In this document: positions 35,526 to 45,097 of the stretch, piece by piece
Layout of the letters: each line of letters starts with the position of its first letter
Numbering within the stretch: position 1 is the stretch's first letter
Origin: Edaphocola flava
GTDB lineage: Bacteria > Bacteroidota > Bacteroidia > Chitinophagales > Chitinophagaceae
Length of the DNA: 64,000 nt
Direction: 5' to 3'
NCBI RefSeq assembly: GCF_004118155.1
Contig: NZ_SAIQ01000001.1
Span: 1,054,001-1,118,000 of the forward strand
Made by a program: the position numbers and the translations under genes
The notes under the pieces: model-generated
What the model saw: the letters and a program-made list of their open reading frames with translations, nothing else
Database searches by the model: none
What the model was told of the DNA's origin: nothing

Positions 35526-36086
35526 TTATTTCAATAAAAACTCAATCGCTCTTGGAAAATAGAAATGCTCCAGTTTGTGGATATTCTGCGCCAGCATTTC
35601 CGGAGTATCATCCTCCGCTATGGTACAATGTGCCTGGACAATTACATTACCTTCATCGTAGTGTTCATTTACATAGTGAATCGTAATGCCACTCTCCTTC
35701 TCTTTCTGTTCTATCACTGTATTATGGACATTCATACCATACATACCTTTACCACCGTATTTAGGCAGTAAAGCCGGGTGAATATTGATGATTTTACCTG
35801 GGTATTTTTCAACCAAAGCAGATGGTATTTTCCATAGAAACCCTGCAAGTATCAGCAAATCAGGATTATATGTATTTATTTTATTTATAAAATCTTCAGA
35901 AGAAAAACGCTCTTTATTGATCATTTCTACCGGGATATCATGCTTTTCAGCGATATTCAGTACACCTGCACCAGCTTTATTGCAAACAATAGCCACAGGT
36001 TTAGCGATGTTTTTACCTTCAAAATAGTCAAGTATAGCCTGTACATTAGAGCCGGCACCGGAAGCAAATAAAATGATATTTTTCAT
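35526..36086 (-). CDS. purN: phosphoribosylglycinamide formyltransferase
   Basis: Third step of purine synthesis: transfers a formyl group from 10-formyl-tetrahydrofolate to GAR. 186 residues, usual for the family. The phosphate loop ASGAGSN is at 8-14; the catalytic residues are N101 and H103 (INIHPALLP) and D144 (HYDEG). The N-terminus MKNIILFASG is canonical, so the ATG at 36084-36086 must be right. It lies only 4 nt after a perfect -7 box, which points to a leaderless transcript. Confidence 0.97.
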   Translation of the reverse strand: MKNIILFASGAGSNVQAILDYFEGKNIAKPVAIVCNKAGAGVLNIAEKHDIPVEMINKERFSSEDFINKINTYNPDLLILAGFLWKIPSALVEKYPGKIINIHPALLPKYGGKGMYGMNVHNTVIEQKEKESGITIHYVNEHYDEGNVIVQAHCTIAEDDTPEMLAQNIHKLEHFYFPRAIEFLLK

Positions 36087-36090
36087 GCTG

Positions 36091-36098
36091 CAAAGGTA
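36091..36098 (-). promoter_or_regulatory. purN promoter, -7 box TACCTTTG
   Basis: Exact TAnnTTTG on the minus strand; CAGC then ATG follows. Transcription should start at or within a base or two of the start codon. Confidence 0.7.
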
Positions 36099-36115
36099 TT
36101 TTATTTAGCAACAAA

Positions 36116-36147
36116 AAAAGATAGTTCTGTACACAGAACTATCTTTT
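36116..36147 (-). terminator. terminator after the first POT transporter gene
   Basis: Perfect 15-bp stem AAAAGATAGTTCTGT with its complement around AC. It separates the transporter gene from the purN promoter. Confidence 0.88.
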
Positions 36148-36167
36148 CCTTTATTAAAATACTTAAT

Positions 36168-37772
36168 TTATTTTACTTCCTGCATTAGCTTTTTAACTAC
36201 AGGTGATATAATAATCAATACTACACCGGCTATAAGTGCATAGATAGCCAGTTGCTTATAACCATCTGTATAGGCCATCAGTTTTTCTACCGGACTGGCA
36301 TGCTCATTGGCCTGCGCCATACCAGCACCCAGGATACCCGCTACATATTGACCATAAGCACTGGCAAGGAACCACATACCCATCATTACACCCTGCAGGC
36401 GTGCAGGAGATAATTTAGTCATAATAGACAGACCTATCGGAGACAAACATAATTCACCAAAAGTAATTACCAGGTAAGCAAGTGTAAAGATATCAAGACT
36501 AGCCATACCCGGTACTAGCTGGAAGAATCGTGTTGCATAGAATACATAGAATGCCAGGGCCAGGAATATAAATCCTAAACCGAATTTCACAACGGTATTA
36601 GGCTCTATTTTCTTCTTTGCAAGGCCTAACCATATCAGGCCTACAATAGGTGCAAATATGATCACAAATAGCGAATTAGCGGCATTGTTTACCCCATTAG
36701 GGTCCAGTTTAATTGCACCTAATAATTTATCATCCAGGTTATTGGCAGCAAACAAACTAAGAGATCCGCCACTTTGTTCGAAGAATGCCCAGAAAATAAT
36801 AGAGAAAATAATAAATACTAGTGCTGCACCTAATTTTTTCGCTTCTGCAGCAGTATGACGAGTCATTTCATAAATCAGATATATAAGAGTAGCCGGGCCA
36901 ATGATATACATAAACCAGTCCGTATATTCCGTTTTAGCTACCATTTTCATAACTACTGGAATCATTGCCAACGCACCAATGTACACTGCATACTCGTACC
37001 AGGCTTTACCGTTTTTAACGGATTCAGTGCGTGCTTTCATCGGTGCTGCATTCGGATCATTTCCAATTGTACCAAAATCGAAATCCTGTTTCAATGTATT
37101 ATTTACAGGAGGATTGGTAATCGGTGACAGCCCTATTGGTCCTAAGTGTTTTCTTGTATTCAGAAAGGTGATCAGGCTTATTGCCATTACTACAGCTGCC
37201 AGACCGAATGCTACGTTCCAGTGTAGATGATCTGGTATCATGCTACCTAATAATTGTCCCTTACCAATCGCTACACAGGCATAACCGCCCAGCAGAGCAC
37301 CTATATTGATACCGGAATAGAACAGGGAAAAACCTGCATCACGGCGATTATCGCCCTGTTTGTAAAGGTTACCCACCATAGTAGAGATATTTGGTTTAAA
37401 GAAACCGGTACCGATTACTGTAAAGGATATACCCAGAAAGAAAAATTTATGCGGATCGGCTGCGAGAATAAGGCTACCTATAATCATAAGTATACCACCC
37501 CAGAATAATGATTTTCTGAATCCTAATATTTTATCGGCAAATAAACCGCCGATGAAGGTAAATGCGTAAACAAATGCCTGAGTAGCGCCATATTGCAAAT
37601 TGGCCTGCGTTTCCGGCATAGACAGCTGGTTTACCATAAAGAAGGTAAGCATGCCGCGCATCCCGTAAAAGCAAAAGCGCTCCCACATTTCGGAAAAGAA
37701 TAGATGCCATAATTGCTTGGGATATTTGCCTTTAAAATCCTGAATTTCTTCTAAGGTAAGATTCTGACTCAT
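36168..37772 (-). CDS. POT/PTR family proton-coupled peptide transporter
   Basis: 534 residues with about 14 membrane helices. The POT hallmark ExxERF is EMWERFCFYGMRG near residue 30; GFFKPNISTMVGNLY and RRDAGFSLFYSGINIGALLG are the two further signatures, and GELCLSPIGLSIMTKLSPARLQG lies in the C-terminal half. Such proteins import di- and tripeptides with protons. A long central loop between helices 6 and 7 (about 212-250) is present. The second POT gene lies just upstream but is separated from it by a terminator. Confidence 0.95.
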   Translation of the reverse strand: MSQNLTLEEIQDFKGKYPKQLWHLFFSEMWERFCFYGMRGMLTFFMVNQLSMPETQANLQYGATQAFVYAFTFIGGLFADKILGFRKSLFWGGILMIIGSLILAADPHKFFFLGISFTVIGTGFFKPNISTMVGNLYKQGDNRRDAGFSLFYSGINIGALLGGYACVAIGKGQLLGSMIPDHLHWNVAFGLAAVVMAISLITFLNTRKHLGPIGLSPITNPPVNNTLKQDFDFGTIGNDPNAAPMKARTESVKNGKAWYEYAVYIGALAMIPVVMKMVAKTEYTDWFMYIIGPATLIYLIYEMTRHTAAEAKKLGAALVFIIFSIIFWAFFEQSGGSLSLFAANNLDDKLLGAIKLDPNGVNNAANSLFVIIFAPIVGLIWLGLAKKKIEPNTVVKFGLGFIFLALAFYVFYATRFFQLVPGMASLDIFTLAYLVITFGELCLSPIGLSIMTKLSPARLQGVMMGMWFLASAYGQYVAGILGAGMAQANEHASPVEKLMAYTDGYKQLAIYALIAGVVLIIISPVVKKLMQEVK

Positions 37773-37795
37773 TGGTTTGATTTAGTATTCATGAA

Positions 37796-37828
37796 AATAA
37801 AAAGTCTCTAACCAGAGTTAGAGACTTT
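37796..37828 (-). terminator. terminator after the second POT transporter gene
   Basis: AAAGTCTCTAAC with GTTAGAGACTTT around a 4-nt loop; the minus strand continues with TTTTTATTTTC. Confidence 0.88.
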
Positions 37829-37849
37829 AAAAGTATGTAATTTTTCTTA

Positions 37850-39223
37850 TTATTTGACGCCGTGCATCATTCTCACCAGAACTTTATTTAAGGCGATCAT
37901 AGCCAGTCCGCAGATGATTACGAATATAGAGATATACAGGAATATCTTACCTGCACCCAATGTTTCTACAGAAGAAGCGAGGAATCCACCAACGATGTTT
38001 GCTACGAAAGAAGATAATAACCAAACACCCATCAGCAATGAAGCCAGCTTAGGAGGTGATAATTTGGTTACTACAGATAGCCCTACAGGAGACAAACACA
38101 GCTCACCGATAGTATGTACCAGGTAGGTTAAGATAAGCCACCAGATGCTTGCTTTAATGGCTTCATTAGGAATATCGCCACCTCTTTCCTGTACTGCACC
38201 CAGCATGAACCAGAAACCGATACCCAGAATAACCATACCTAAACCCATTTTCAGAGGAGTAGATAATTTCTGACCCATTCTGCTTTCCCAGAATACTGCG
38301 AATACAGGTGCCAGTAATACAATGAATACAGGGTTTACACTCTGGAACCATGAAGTAGGGATTTCAAATCCGAATACATTACGGTTAATAAACTTATCTG
38401 TATATAAAGTAAGAGAAGAACCCGCCTGCTCGAAACCGGCGAAGAAGAAGATTGCAAAGAAGAAGAACACAAAAATAACAGTGATTCTTTGCTTTTCCTC
38501 CTTGGTCATCGGAGCATTGCTTTTTACGCCTTCAATTTCTGTATTTGCTTTTTTAGTAGTCGGTTTCAGACCCAGGTTACCCAGGTATTTTGCCGCCAGC
38601 ATGTTGAAAATGATCTGGCCTAATAACATACCTACACCTGAAGCCAGGAAGCCATATTTATAACCATAAGAGATAACCGTTCCGGCAGCATCCTTGGTAG
38701 CAAAGATATTATCAGTCAGTAAACCGATTACCAGTGGAGCCAGGAAGGCACCAAGGTTGATACCCATATAGAAGATAGAGAATGCTGAATCTCTTCTTTT
38801 ATCTCCATCCTGGTATAAACCACCCACTAATGTGGATATGTTCGGTTTAAAGAACCCGTTACCTATGATAAGAAGGAATAGACCAAGGTACATACCAGTA
38901 TGGTTGCTCATGGCGAAAAGGACAAACTGCCCCAGCATCATAATCGTACCACCGATCGTGATGGCTTTACGCTGACCCAGGTAAGTATCTGCCAGCCAGC
39001 CTCCGATCAGAGGGGTGAAGTATACAAAACCGGTAAAGAAGCCATAAATAAGACTGGCGTCTTTAGGGTCGATTGCCAAACCGCCCTGGAAAAGGGATTT
39101 GGTTAAGTAGAGCATTAAAATGCCGCGCATTCCATAATACGAAAAGCGTTCCCACATTTCTGTGAAGAACAGCAGATACAATCCTTTAGGATGCCCTTTT
39201 TTTGCTTGAATTGCTTGATCCAT
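37850..39223 (-). CDS. POT/PTR family peptide transporter (second copy)
   Basis: 457 residues, 12 or so helices. ExxERF is EMWERFSYYGMRG near residue 25, followed by GFFKPNISTLVGGLY, KRRDSAFSIFYMGINLGAFL and GELCLSPVGLSVVTKLSPPKL. It is clearly related to the neighbour at 36168 but about 80 residues shorter, lacking part of the C-terminal helices. The tandem looks like an old duplication with separate transcription units, which may allow different substrates or conditions. Confidence 0.95.
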   Translation of the reverse strand: MDQAIQAKKGHPKGLYLLFFTEMWERFSYYGMRGILMLYLTKSLFQGGLAIDPKDASLIYGFFTGFVYFTPLIGGWLADTYLGQRKAITIGGTIMMLGQFVLFAMSNHTGMYLGLFLLIIGNGFFKPNISTLVGGLYQDGDKRRDSAFSIFYMGINLGAFLAPLVIGLLTDNIFATKDAAGTVISYGYKYGFLASGVGMLLGQIIFNMLAAKYLGNLGLKPTTKKANTEIEGVKSNAPMTKEEKQRITVIFVFFFFAIFFFAGFEQAGSSLTLYTDKFINRNVFGFEIPTSWFQSVNPVFIVLLAPVFAVFWESRMGQKLSTPLKMGLGMVILGIGFWFMLGAVQERGGDIPNEAIKASIWWLILTYLVHTIGELCLSPVGLSVVTKLSPPKLASLLMGVWLLSSFVANIVGGFLASSVETLGAGKIFLYISIFVIICGLAMIALNKVLVRMMHGVK

Positions 39224-39321
39224 CTTTGAATTAGATAATTGTTAAATTTTTAATTTTGGCTGACTAAGGTATGCAAATTTCTTTACATAGAGTTAAAATA
39301 TTGGCCGAAGTTTAACCATGT

Positions 39322-39357
39322 CAAATAAAAATCCCCCAGGTTCTAACCCTGGGGGAT
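39322..39357 (-). terminator. terminator after the TPR/membrane-anchor gene
   Basis: ATCCCCCAGG with CCTGGGGGAT around a short loop; on the minus strand it is followed by TTTTTATTT. Confidence 0.9.
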
Positions 39358-39378
39358 GCGCTATAATAATAAATAATA

Positions 39379-40092
39379 TTAGTCAATAGAAATTTCGCCT
39401 AAACGGGCCAGGTACTTGTCTACGTCGCGTGCCTGTAATGTGTTCGGGAATTTCTCCTTAATCTCTTTGTAGAATTTCTTAGCATCTTCTAATTTACCTG
39501 CTTTCTCGCTGGCCAGACCTGCACGGAAAGTATATAAAGCTGAAGTGTACTGATCGTTTTCGTTAGAAGCTGCTTTTTTGTAGCTTTCGATACCTTTATC
39601 TGTTTTACCGGCATCCATATATGCATCACCTAATGCACCCTGAGCCAGATTAGCTACTACAGTACCTTCACCATTAAACTCGCTCAGATACTTAATTGCG
39701 TTATTAACATCACCGGTTTTCAGATAGCTGATACCCGCGTAATATTTAGCCAGGTTAGCTGCTTTAGTACCACTGTGTTTCTTAATTACGGTTAATGCAC
39801 TTGGATGCTGACCATCTCCTTTCAGTACAGAGTTTACCGAATCCACTTCGAACCACTTTTGTACATAAGAAAGGTCTTTCATTGCTTTCTCTTCTCCCGG
39901 AGCCTGTACCAGATATTTATAACCAAAGTAACCGCCTACCAGCACCAGTACAGCAACTACTGCACCAATAATCACTTTTTTATTTTTATCAAAAGAGTTC
40001 TGCATCACAAAAGCTACATCTGTTGCTTTCATCTTGCTATCGTTCTCTCCAAACACTTCTACGCCAGGTTTATTTCTAGATGATTGAGCCAT
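39379..40092 (-). CDS. membrane-anchored tetratricopeptide-repeat protein (YfgM-like)
   Basis: 237 residues: a cytoplasmic N-terminal 35 residues, one membrane helix (about 40-62, VIIGAVVAVLVLVGGYFGYKYLV), then a periplasmic TPR region with units around NLAKYYAGISYLKTGDVNNAIKYL, GALGDAYMDAGKTDKGIESYKKA and FRAGLASEKAGKLEDAKKFYKEI. The layout is that of YfgM-type proteins, which attend the Sec translocon and periplasmic chaperones. No direct proof of that role here. Confidence 0.83.
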   Translation of the reverse strand: MAQSSRNKPGVEVFGENDSKMKATDVAFVMQNSFDKNKKVIIGAVVAVLVLVGGYFGYKYLVQAPGEEKAMKDLSYVQKWFEVDSVNSVLKGDGQHPSALTVIKKHSGTKAANLAKYYAGISYLKTGDVNNAIKYLSEFNGEGTVVANLAQGALGDAYMDAGKTDKGIESYKKAASNENDQYTSALYTFRAGLASEKAGKLEDAKKFYKEIKEKFPNTLQARDVDKYLARLGEISID

Positions 40093-40121
40093 TATTGAAT
40101 TATATATAATTTTAAGTGGGG

Positions 40122-40153
40122 CAAATTTATATTAAATTTATATAATTGTCAAA
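40122..40153 (-). promoter_or_regulatory. promoter of the TPR/membrane-anchor gene
   Basis: Minus strand: TTTG (40150-40153), exactly 20 nt, TAAATTTG (40122-40129). This is the most complete Bacteroidota promoter in the window. Confidence 0.82.
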
Positions 40154-40279
40154 TGTATGCCCGTACTTGTTTAAAGTTTTCTGGAGAATAGGAAAATATT
40201 TAGATAATTAATATGATTATCAAACAGTTATAAGCTTACCTAATCCTCTGCTTCCCTTTCATGATGCCGATGTCTATAG

Positions 40280-41482
40280 TTAATCTTTAAAATTAAATAA
40301 GTCTCTGTAGGCCTTGTTGAATTTTGCTTCGCTGAAATGTGTTACTGCATATTCATAATTATTACGGGATATCTGCTGCAATAATTCCCGGTCGGCCGAT
40401 AATCTTTTTAGTTTTTCCAGCCCGGATGTTACAATAGCCTCTTCTTCTGTTTCATGTATCAACAGACCTGCCACCCCATCAATAATATTTCCCCGTATGC
40501 CATCTACCGCAGTAGATACAATAGCGACACCACAGCTCATAGCCTCCATAATGCTTAATGGGAAACCTTCAAAAGCCGAAGTCATAATAAGTACATCCAT
40601 CTGTTTGTGTAGATCATACATCGATTTTTCATCAGTAATGAGTCCGTGCCAGTGTATATGTGGTCGTATGTCTGCAGGGATCTCAGATTCAAAATTGCCG
40701 GCAAAATGAAATTCAATCGGTAATTGAGCGGCCAAAGCCTTTCTTGCGATTTCCAAAATCAGGTGTAACCTTTTAGGCCATCCGCTGCGGCCGGCATAGT
40801 ATACTTTTAAAGTATCGCCGGGAGAATGGACAGTGTATTGCTTCGGTACCGGCACCGTATTTTGAATCTGTGTGATGCGACTGTCATACAACGAAGGAAT
40901 GCCCAGCTCACGGTAATAATTAATATGCTGGTCAATGATCAATTGTGTAATCATTGCCCGCTTATCTATGACAGGAATGTAGGGGAACGTAATCCAGCCG
41001 AAACGCTTTTCGGCATTATGGATCAATTCAGTCTTTAGAATGTTTTTACGAATGTGCGGGAATAATTTATAAGCAAAATTGCACTGACCATTAAAGACAG
41101 CCGGTGCATGATCCTGCTGATTGATGTATTGTGCACATATGCCCCGGTAAAGAAAATTGAATGCGTAAAGCCATTTATTGTCCGTGTACCGGCTGATGTC
41201 TTTTATCGTAACATGTGGAAGGGTGAAAAAGCGTTTCATTTCCACCTCGTCTGACTTACGGGTAAAAAACACGATTACTTTTTTATCCGGCACCGCCCGC
41301 AGTACCGAAGCATGTACTTTTTCGGCGCCCCCCAGTCCGTAAATAGGAAAGAAACAAAATAGATCATACTCTTTTTCCGGGAGTGGATTCAGCCGCGCAA
41401 CCAGTTTGCCGGCCAGCACGAACGGAAACATAATTACCTGTTCGATGTATCTTTTTAATTGAATCCAGGGATAAAGTGGCAT
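40280..41482 (-). CDS. glycosyltransferase family 4 type
   Basis: 400 residues, GT-B fold. The N-terminal domain has FFPIYGLGGAEKVHASVLRAV, the acceptor-side glycine loop; the C-terminal domain has VYYAGRSGWPKRLHL and the nucleotide-sugar motif EGFPLSIMEAMSCGVAIVST with the two glutamates of the E-x7-E type. It adds a sugar to a glycan or lipid carrier, donor unknown. It is not in the polysaccharide cluster at 47-51 kb but stands alone. Confidence 0.9.
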   Translation of the reverse strand: MPLYPWIQLKRYIEQVIMFPFVLAGKLVARLNPLPEKEYDLFCFFPIYGLGGAEKVHASVLRAVPDKKVIVFFTRKSDEVEMKRFFTLPHVTIKDISRYTDNKWLYAFNFLYRGICAQYINQQDHAPAVFNGQCNFAYKLFPHIRKNILKTELIHNAEKRFGWITFPYIPVIDKRAMITQLIIDQHINYYRELGIPSLYDSRITQIQNTVPVPKQYTVHSPGDTLKVYYAGRSGWPKRLHLILEIARKALAAQLPIEFHFAGNFESEIPADIRPHIHWHGLITDEKSMYDLHKQMDVLIMTSAFEGFPLSIMEAMSCGVAIVSTAVDGIRGNIIDGVAGLLIHETEEEAIVTSGLEKLKRLSADRELLQQISRNNYEYAVTHFSEAKFNKAYRDLFNFKD

Positions 41483-41512
41483 GGCACGCGTTTTTGTAAA
41501 ATGTTAGGATAG

Positions 41513-41520
41513 CAAATATA
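41513..41520 (-). promoter_or_regulatory. glycosyltransferase promoter, -7 box TATATTTG
   Basis: Exact TAnnTTTG on the minus strand, about 30 nt before the ATG. Confidence 0.6.
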
Positions 41521-41656
41521 AAAAAAGACGGTAACAATATGTTTTTCTGGCCAGATATCCATTTAGATGCTGCCAGCCAGGCTAATTATAAAACTGAGTA
41601 TCCGCTTTAAGGAAACAAAGTCTAGTATTATGATTTATGTAGCTTATATATCTATT

Positions 41657-42037
41657 GCTACCTTTTGCATCAAGGCAAAAGGTAGCGCCAAAAAATCAAG
41701 GCTGTATAAATCCCTGGCTAAAAATCAATGTGCCGGTCGGTCGCAAACCAGACTCGCTTCGCTCAGACAGTGGTTTCCGAATTATCGACCGAGCCAATGA
41801 TTTTCTTGACGCCGGATTTATAAGGCCATTTTGAGCGATCTGTACAGTACGGATCGCTTATTGTTTTTATCACAGCGATAGCCATTTTGGAGTGGAGCTG
41901 CGATCGTTGAGCACCGAACGCACCACACGTTAAGCTCAGACGATCAATGCACGCAACGGTACAAAATGGCGGTGCTTTGCAATCGCCTTGATGAAAACAA
42001 AGGCACTTTTGGTCCTTTTGTTGCCGGACAAAAGGAC
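41657..42037. repeat. structured non-coding element bracketed by hairpins
   Basis: No convincing gene lies between the glycosyltransferase and TetR genes. The stretch is instead full of nested inverted repeats. The left hairpin is GCTACCTTTTGC with its complement (41657-41686, 12-bp perfect stem); the right one is GTCCTTTTGT with its complement (42012-42037). Between them TATAAATCC pairs with GGATTTATA, GGTCG...AAACCA pairs with TGGTTT...CGACC, and AGCGATC pairs with GGATCGCT. GC content is higher than in the flanks. It looks like a dispersed, non-autonomous repeat family; no transposase is seen. Confidence 0.6.
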
Positions 42038-42132
42038 GAATAAAATAGTTGACTACATGCGGATAATCAATTTATATAATTTATTATCTTTTGGTTAATC
42101 CAATGCTTATTCCCGATTATATAATTACATGT

Positions 42133-42157
42133 TCGACAAAATGATTATATTTGTCGA
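42133..42157 (+). promoter_or_regulatory. TetR promoter with operator palindrome
   Basis: TCGACAAA-N9-TTTGTCGA is a perfect 8-bp inverted repeat. The -7 box TATATTTG (42146-42153) lies within it, and the ATG begins at 42159, one base past the palindrome. TetR binding here would shut its own gene. Confidence 0.75.
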
Positions 42158-42158
42158 T

Positions 42159-42752
42159 ATGGAAACGATTTCTGAATATGAAAAAATGAAACAGCAGATA
42201 CTGGTTGCTGCGAAATCTGTTTTTATAAAGTATGGATACAATAAAGTATCTATGGATGATATTGCCAAGGCTTTAGGGAAAAGCAGGAGTACACTGTACC
42301 ACTATTTTAAAAATAAGAAAGAAGTATTTGAACTCATTGCCTTCACCGAGTTTAAACAGATTATGCAACTGGCAGAACTGGAAGTAATCAAAGGAAAAAG
42401 CATACAGGATAATCTTATTGACTACTACAGTAAAAAAGCAGATTGTGCCAATGAATTGCTGGTTGCCTATAGCTCACTTGCCGAGGAGATAAAAGCCCAT
42501 GAAGACGTGTTTTATGAAATCTCTAAAATGCAGGTAGAGGCAGAAGCCAGTGTATTAAGAAGAATACTGGAATGGGCTATTGAACAGAAAGAAATTAATA
42601 CCGGCAAGGAACGTGATATTACTTTCCTGTCGAGAGTGCTGACTACTGCACTGCGCAGTTTTGAACAGGAAGTTTTCCTGCAGAACAAGTTCAGTACATT
42701 TAAGGTAAACCTTTCTATGCTGGTAGAAATTTTATGTAAAGGATTACGCTAA
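42159..42752 (+). CDS. TetR/AcrR family transcriptional regulator
   Basis: 197 residues from the ATG at 42159. A longer frame from 42129 would start inside the operator, upstream of the -7 box, and is rejected. The N-terminal helix-turn-helix (KQQILVAAKSVFIKYGYNKVSMDDIAKALGKSRSTLYHYFKNK, written here in pieces: VSMDDIAKALG then SRSTLYHYFKNK) is typical TetR. The C-terminal ligand domain is helical and unique to each regulator. Only its own operator is seen locally; its other targets are unknown. The following gene is convergent. Confidence 0.93.
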   Translation: METISEYEKMKQQILVAAKSVFIKYGYNKVSMDDIAKALGKSRSTLYHYFKNKKEVFELIAFTEFKQIMQLAELEVIKGKSIQDNLIDYYSKKADCANELLVAYSSLAEEIKAHEDVFYEISKMQVEAEASVLRRILEWAIEQKEINTGKERDITFLSRVLTTALRSFEQEVFLQNKFSTFKVNLSMLVEILCKGLR

Positions 42753-42766
42753 AGATATATTATACT

Positions 42767-42808
42767 AAAAGATACGGGCTGCACAATATTGTGCAGCCCG
42801 TATCTTTT
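42767..42808. terminator. bidirectional terminator (perfect palindrome)
   Basis: A 21-bp perfect inverted repeat with no unpaired loop, ending in TTTT on both strands, between convergent tetR and prc. Confidence 0.92.
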
Positions 42809-42827
42809 ATAGATAAGAACAGAAGTC

Positions 42828-45008
42828 TTATTTGTTGGAAGTAGTTGGTTTCATCGCCACCACTTTGATCCACTCATTCAGCACATTTACCGTTTCGTTC
42901 AGGTAAGCGTCTTTTTTAAGAGCATCAATCCATTTTTTATTTTTCTCTTTAGAGCTGGTATCCACATTTACTTTTTCCAGGTCAGCCTTCAGGTTCATAA
43001 CCACCAGTTTGGTTTTAGCACTGTCAATCTGATCCAGTTTTTTATTGATAGCCTCGCCTTCTGCAATTTTCGCCATGTATTTGGCCTCATTCAGAGGGTA
43101 TACATTATGGTCCTGCTGCGATTTTAAGCGGGCACCTGTTTGTTTTACCAGGTTAAACGTTTCGCTGGTACTGGTTCTCTTTTTACTATCCCCGATCATT
43201 GCTGCCAGGTTAGGTATACTGTTTGTTTTGCTGTAGTCAGATTCTTTAATCTTATCCCATGCCAATGCAGAAGGATTTTTACGCTCACCCATATCATCCA
43301 GTCCTTCATACACATCTGGTAACAGGATGTCCGGAGTTACTCCTTTTAATTGGGTAGAACCACCATTGATACGATAGAATTTCTGAATCGTTAATTTCAG
43401 AGAACCTATTCCTTCAAATTTAGCATCACCGTTTTTAGCAGCGATCCAGGAATCAATAATACTCTTACGCGCCTCAGGAGATACAAACGGATCCAGCGGA
43501 ACCAGTTTCTGCACCGTACCTTTACCAAAAGTGTTGGCACCGATAATTACAGCCCTGCCATAATCCTGCATTGCTGCAGCCAGAATTTCAGAAGCAGATG
43601 CCGAACCGCCGTTTACCATGATGGCCAGGGGTCCTGTGTATACCGGTTCAGATTGGCGGCTTTTTAATGTCATGACATTATCGCCACGACCTCTTACCTG
43701 TACTACTGGGCCTTTGCCGATAAATATACCTGCCATGTCCACCACATCGCTCAGAGAACCACCACCATTATTACGCAGATCCAGAACAATACCGTCTACA
43801 CCTTCTTCTTTCAGTCTGATCACTTCATTCTCCACATCTTTACCGCTGGTACGATCACCATTTCCGGTAAAGTTGGTATAGAACTCCGGTAAGTAGATAT
43901 ACCCGATACGTTTACCATTACTCTCTATAACAGATGACTTGGCATAGGTATCTTCCATTTCTACTTTTCCGCGCACGATCGGGATAATCTGTTTCGTACC
44001 ATCTTCATGCTTTACGTGCATTTTTACGACAGTACCAGCTTTACCACGGATCAGTTTTACCACATCTTCTATTTCGTACCCTTCGATATCTACAGGTCCC
44101 GTCTCTCCCTCTACTTTTTCGATAATATCACCGCTTTTCAATTGGCCTTGCTGCCAGCTAGGGCTACCGGTAATGATCATCTGTACTTTGATCTTTCCAT
44201 CATCCTGCGCCTGTAATTGTGCACCGATACCGATAAAGTTACCAGACATCGCTTCATCAAAACGCTTGCGATCTTCCGGCGGGAAGAAATCTGAGTGCGG
44301 ATCTTCAGCACTGGTCAGACCATTCATATATAAAGAGAAGCGATCATTTTCATTCAGCTTTTTAAGGCGTTTGAAATAGCGATCCTGCATCTTAACCACT
44401 GACTCGCGGGCTTCCGCCTCCAGCACAGCGCTGGTTTTGGCTACATAACCTACAGAGTCTTTAGCTTTTTTCTCTTCAGTTTTTTTCAGATCTACATACT
44501 TAGCCAGTACACGGTATTTCAGCAGCTGCTCCCAGCGGGCTTTCATATCCGCTGTGTTTTTTGCAAACTTCAGCTTATCACCATCCAGTTGTATGCTATC
44601 GTTTTCATTAAAGTTGAACGGCTTGTTCAGTATAGGTTTGTAATACTGCTCTGCCTCGGCTATCCTTTTTACAAATATGTCATTCAGCTGATTGAAAAAA
44701 TCTGTACGATTATCCATAATCTGATCATCGATCATGAACTGGTATTTCTTCAGCTCATCATAATCAGTTTGCAGCAGAAATTTCTTATCATAATCCAGCC
44801 CTTCGATAACCTTATCGAATACCTTTTTGGAGAAGCTGTCATTAATTTCTCTCGGAGCATAGTGGCCCTCCTGCATAATAGCCATAACCGTCTGCTGGAT
44901 TATAGCATTCTGGCCCTGGGGCTGTGCATTGGCATTGATATAACGGAAGGATAAAAATGCCAGTAAACCTCCGCATACTACAGAGGGAATCAAAATCTTG
45001 TTTTTCAT
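42828..45008 (-). CDS. carboxy-terminal processing protease (Prc/Tsp family, S41)
   Basis: 726 residues from the ATG at 45006-45008 (an ATG four codons earlier is also possible). A signal peptide or anchor (MKNKILIPSVVCGGLLAF) is followed by the N-terminal Tsp domain, a PDZ domain (about 250-340: FIGIGAQLQ to RGKAGTVV), the S41 protease core and a DUF3340-like C-terminal part. The catalytic dyad is S471 in NGGSASASE and K496 in FGKGTVQ, 25 residues apart as in E. coli Tsp. It degrades or trims proteins in the periplasm by their C-terminal ends. Confidence 0.95.
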   Translation of the reverse strand: MKNKILIPSVVCGGLLAFLSFRYINANAQPQGQNAIIQQTVMAIMQEGHYAPREINDSFSKKVFDKVIEGLDYDKKFLLQTDYDELKKYQFMIDDQIMDNRTDFFNQLNDIFVKRIAEAEQYYKPILNKPFNFNENDSIQLDGDKLKFAKNTADMKARWEQLLKYRVLAKYVDLKKTEEKKAKDSVGYVAKTSAVLEAEARESVVKMQDRYFKRLKKLNENDRFSLYMNGLTSAEDPHSDFFPPEDRKRFDEAMSGNFIGIGAQLQAQDDGKIKVQMIITGSPSWQQGQLKSGDIIEKVEGETGPVDIEGYEIEDVVKLIRGKAGTVVKMHVKHEDGTKQIIPIVRGKVEMEDTYAKSSVIESNGKRIGYIYLPEFYTNFTGNGDRTSGKDVENEVIRLKEEGVDGIVLDLRNNGGGSLSDVVDMAGIFIGKGPVVQVRGRGDNVMTLKSRQSEPVYTGPLAIMVNGGSASASEILAAAMQDYGRAVIIGANTFGKGTVQKLVPLDPFVSPEARKSIIDSWIAAKNGDAKFEGIGSLKLTIQKFYRINGGSTQLKGVTPDILLPDVYEGLDDMGERKNPSALAWDKIKESDYSKTNSIPNLAAMIGDSKKRTSTSETFNLVKQTGARLKSQQDHNVYPLNEAKYMAKIAEGEAINKKLDQIDSAKTKLVVMNLKADLEKVNVDTSSKEKNKKWIDALKKDAYLNETVNVLNEWIKVVAMKPTTSNK

Positions 45009-45097
45009 AAATTGCAACATACGCGGGTATACGACCTGTAACAGAATCTTTTTGTTAGATAAAATGCAGTTTGATAATATAATTAAAAAACAGTATA

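Noticed and set aside
41567-41800. 77-codon ORF in the structured element
   Set aside because: It runs through perfect hairpins and has no start context or promoter box; its C-terminal half is a translation of the inverted repeats.
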